Shown one piece after another: positions 63,393 to 64,000 of a stretch of 64,000 nt of DNA (position 1 is its first letter; every line of letters starts with the position of its first letter). The notes beneath the pieces are model-generated. The model was not told the DNA's origin. It saw only the letters and a list, made by a program, of their open reading frames with translations, and did not search any database. Origin of the DNA: Atrina japonica (taxonomy: Eukaryota; Mollusca; Bivalvia; Pterioida; Pinnidae); NCBI GenBank assembly GCA_030159075.1, contig BROG01001151.1, positions 52,276 through 116,275 of the forward strand, given 5' to 3'. A program made the translations under genes and the position numbers.

Positions 63393-63644
63393 TTTTGAAT
63401 GGTGTTTTACGCCACACTCAACAACTTTTCAGTTATATGATGACGACCAGTTTTTTAATGGTGGAGGAGAGACCCCGCTTACAATGTACCAGGGAAGAGA
63501 TTACCGGCCTTCCGCAAATAAACTGGTAAACTTTCTCACAAAAATCAGCTTAAGTTCCAGCGGGGATCGAACTTGCGCTGACCGGAAGTGAGAGAGTTCA
63601 AGGTTCAAAACGTGATGCTTTAACCAGTCGGTCACGGAGGCCCG
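63393..63644 (-). mobile_element. SINE family B, full length, minus strand
   Basis: Reverse complement reads gggcctccgtgaccgactgg head, then the full body and the tail ttgttgagtgtggcgtaaaa at 63400-63420. The best-preserved member in the window. Confidence 0.7.
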
Positions 63645-64000
63645 GTGTTGTAGCATAGACCCCTCCACCCCCATAGAGCTACATATCCGTTTCCAGTTCT
63701 ATTATTAGAAATCTATCAATCCATATAAGCCAAAGACTTAACAGATCAACTTTAATTTTGGGTTAAAAAATTAAATAATTTAAATCTGGTATCAAAATTC
63801 ATTAAATACAATCAAATCTTTGGCGATATATTTCATTGATACATTAAGTTGAGAATAAGCAAATATATTTGGAAACATATTTCCGATTTGTTAATGTTCG
63901 ATTTGCTTGTCCAATACATACACGAAAATATTGTAATCATTATTAAACATAGAGTTATTCCCCAGTACATTGGAATTGTTTTCTTTGTTTGTTTATTGTT

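Larger units (their letters stand above)
61600..64000. other. Right-end intergenic region
   Basis: Retroelement tail fragment at 61640-61760, SINE B at 63145-63335 (plus), SINE B at 63393-63644 (minus), and at 63648-63830 a third, partial copy of the segment at 24724-24900. No gene is seen. Confidence 0.5.

Noticed and set aside
63361..63591. 76-codon ORF near the right end
   Set aside because: Falls in a SINE B copy; the frame is chance.

Overview
This is a 64 kb window of an AT-rich animal nuclear genome. GT-AG split genes, dense tRNA-derived SINEs whose tails read like 'gttgagtgtggcgtaaaaca', palindromic MITEs, minisatellites and relics of a YIDD-type reverse transcriptase point to a lophotrochozoan, most likely a bivalve mollusc; this is inference from repeat style and protein similarity. 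There are no bacterial features.

Three plus-strand genes could be rebuilt with consistent splice phase. (1) Positions 333-18898 hold the last 13 exons in view (1275 codons) of VPS13B/COH1, the Golgi bridge-like lipid-transfer protein: part of the adaptor-binding domain, the C-terminal conserved region with its helical ATG2_C-like segment, and a PH-like end. (2) Positions 28139-44510 hold a complete nine-exon gene for a 264-residue classical short-chain dehydrogenase/reductase (FabG-like) with TGSSSGIG, NNAG, Ser144, Tyr157 and Lys161. (3) Positions 51932 to about 61590 hold a small gene for a 70-residue predicted secreted pro-peptide. It has a signal peptide, tiny exons of 45, 12 and 57 nt all in phase 1-1, one GC-AG intron and a Lys-Arg processing site. 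This micro-exon secreted-peptide gene is the most novel item in the window.

Region by region: 1-19 kb is VPS13B, with introns carrying SINEs, a (TC)n tract beside a donor, a 2.3 kb array of 36-bp units, five 61-bp units and seven 50-bp units; the last codons and stop are the first unit of a 30/31-bp repeat. 19-28 kb is intergenic, with two weak minus-strand exon candidates, a GC-rich block and the first copy of a 1.97 kb direct duplication. 28-45 kb is the SDR gene; its introns hold the second duplication copy, long inverted repeats, palindromic elements, (TA)n arrays touching splice sites and about ten fragments of one retroelement. 45-52 kb is mostly unassigned sequence and repeats. 52-61.6 kb is the peptide gene, and 61.6-64 kb is repeat-rich intergenic DNA.

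The three genes show no evident shared pathway. VPS13B and the SDR are housekeeping-like, and the peptide gene is probably secretory-tissue or lineage specific. Exon calls rest on reading frame, splice consensus and recalled family features; no database search was run.
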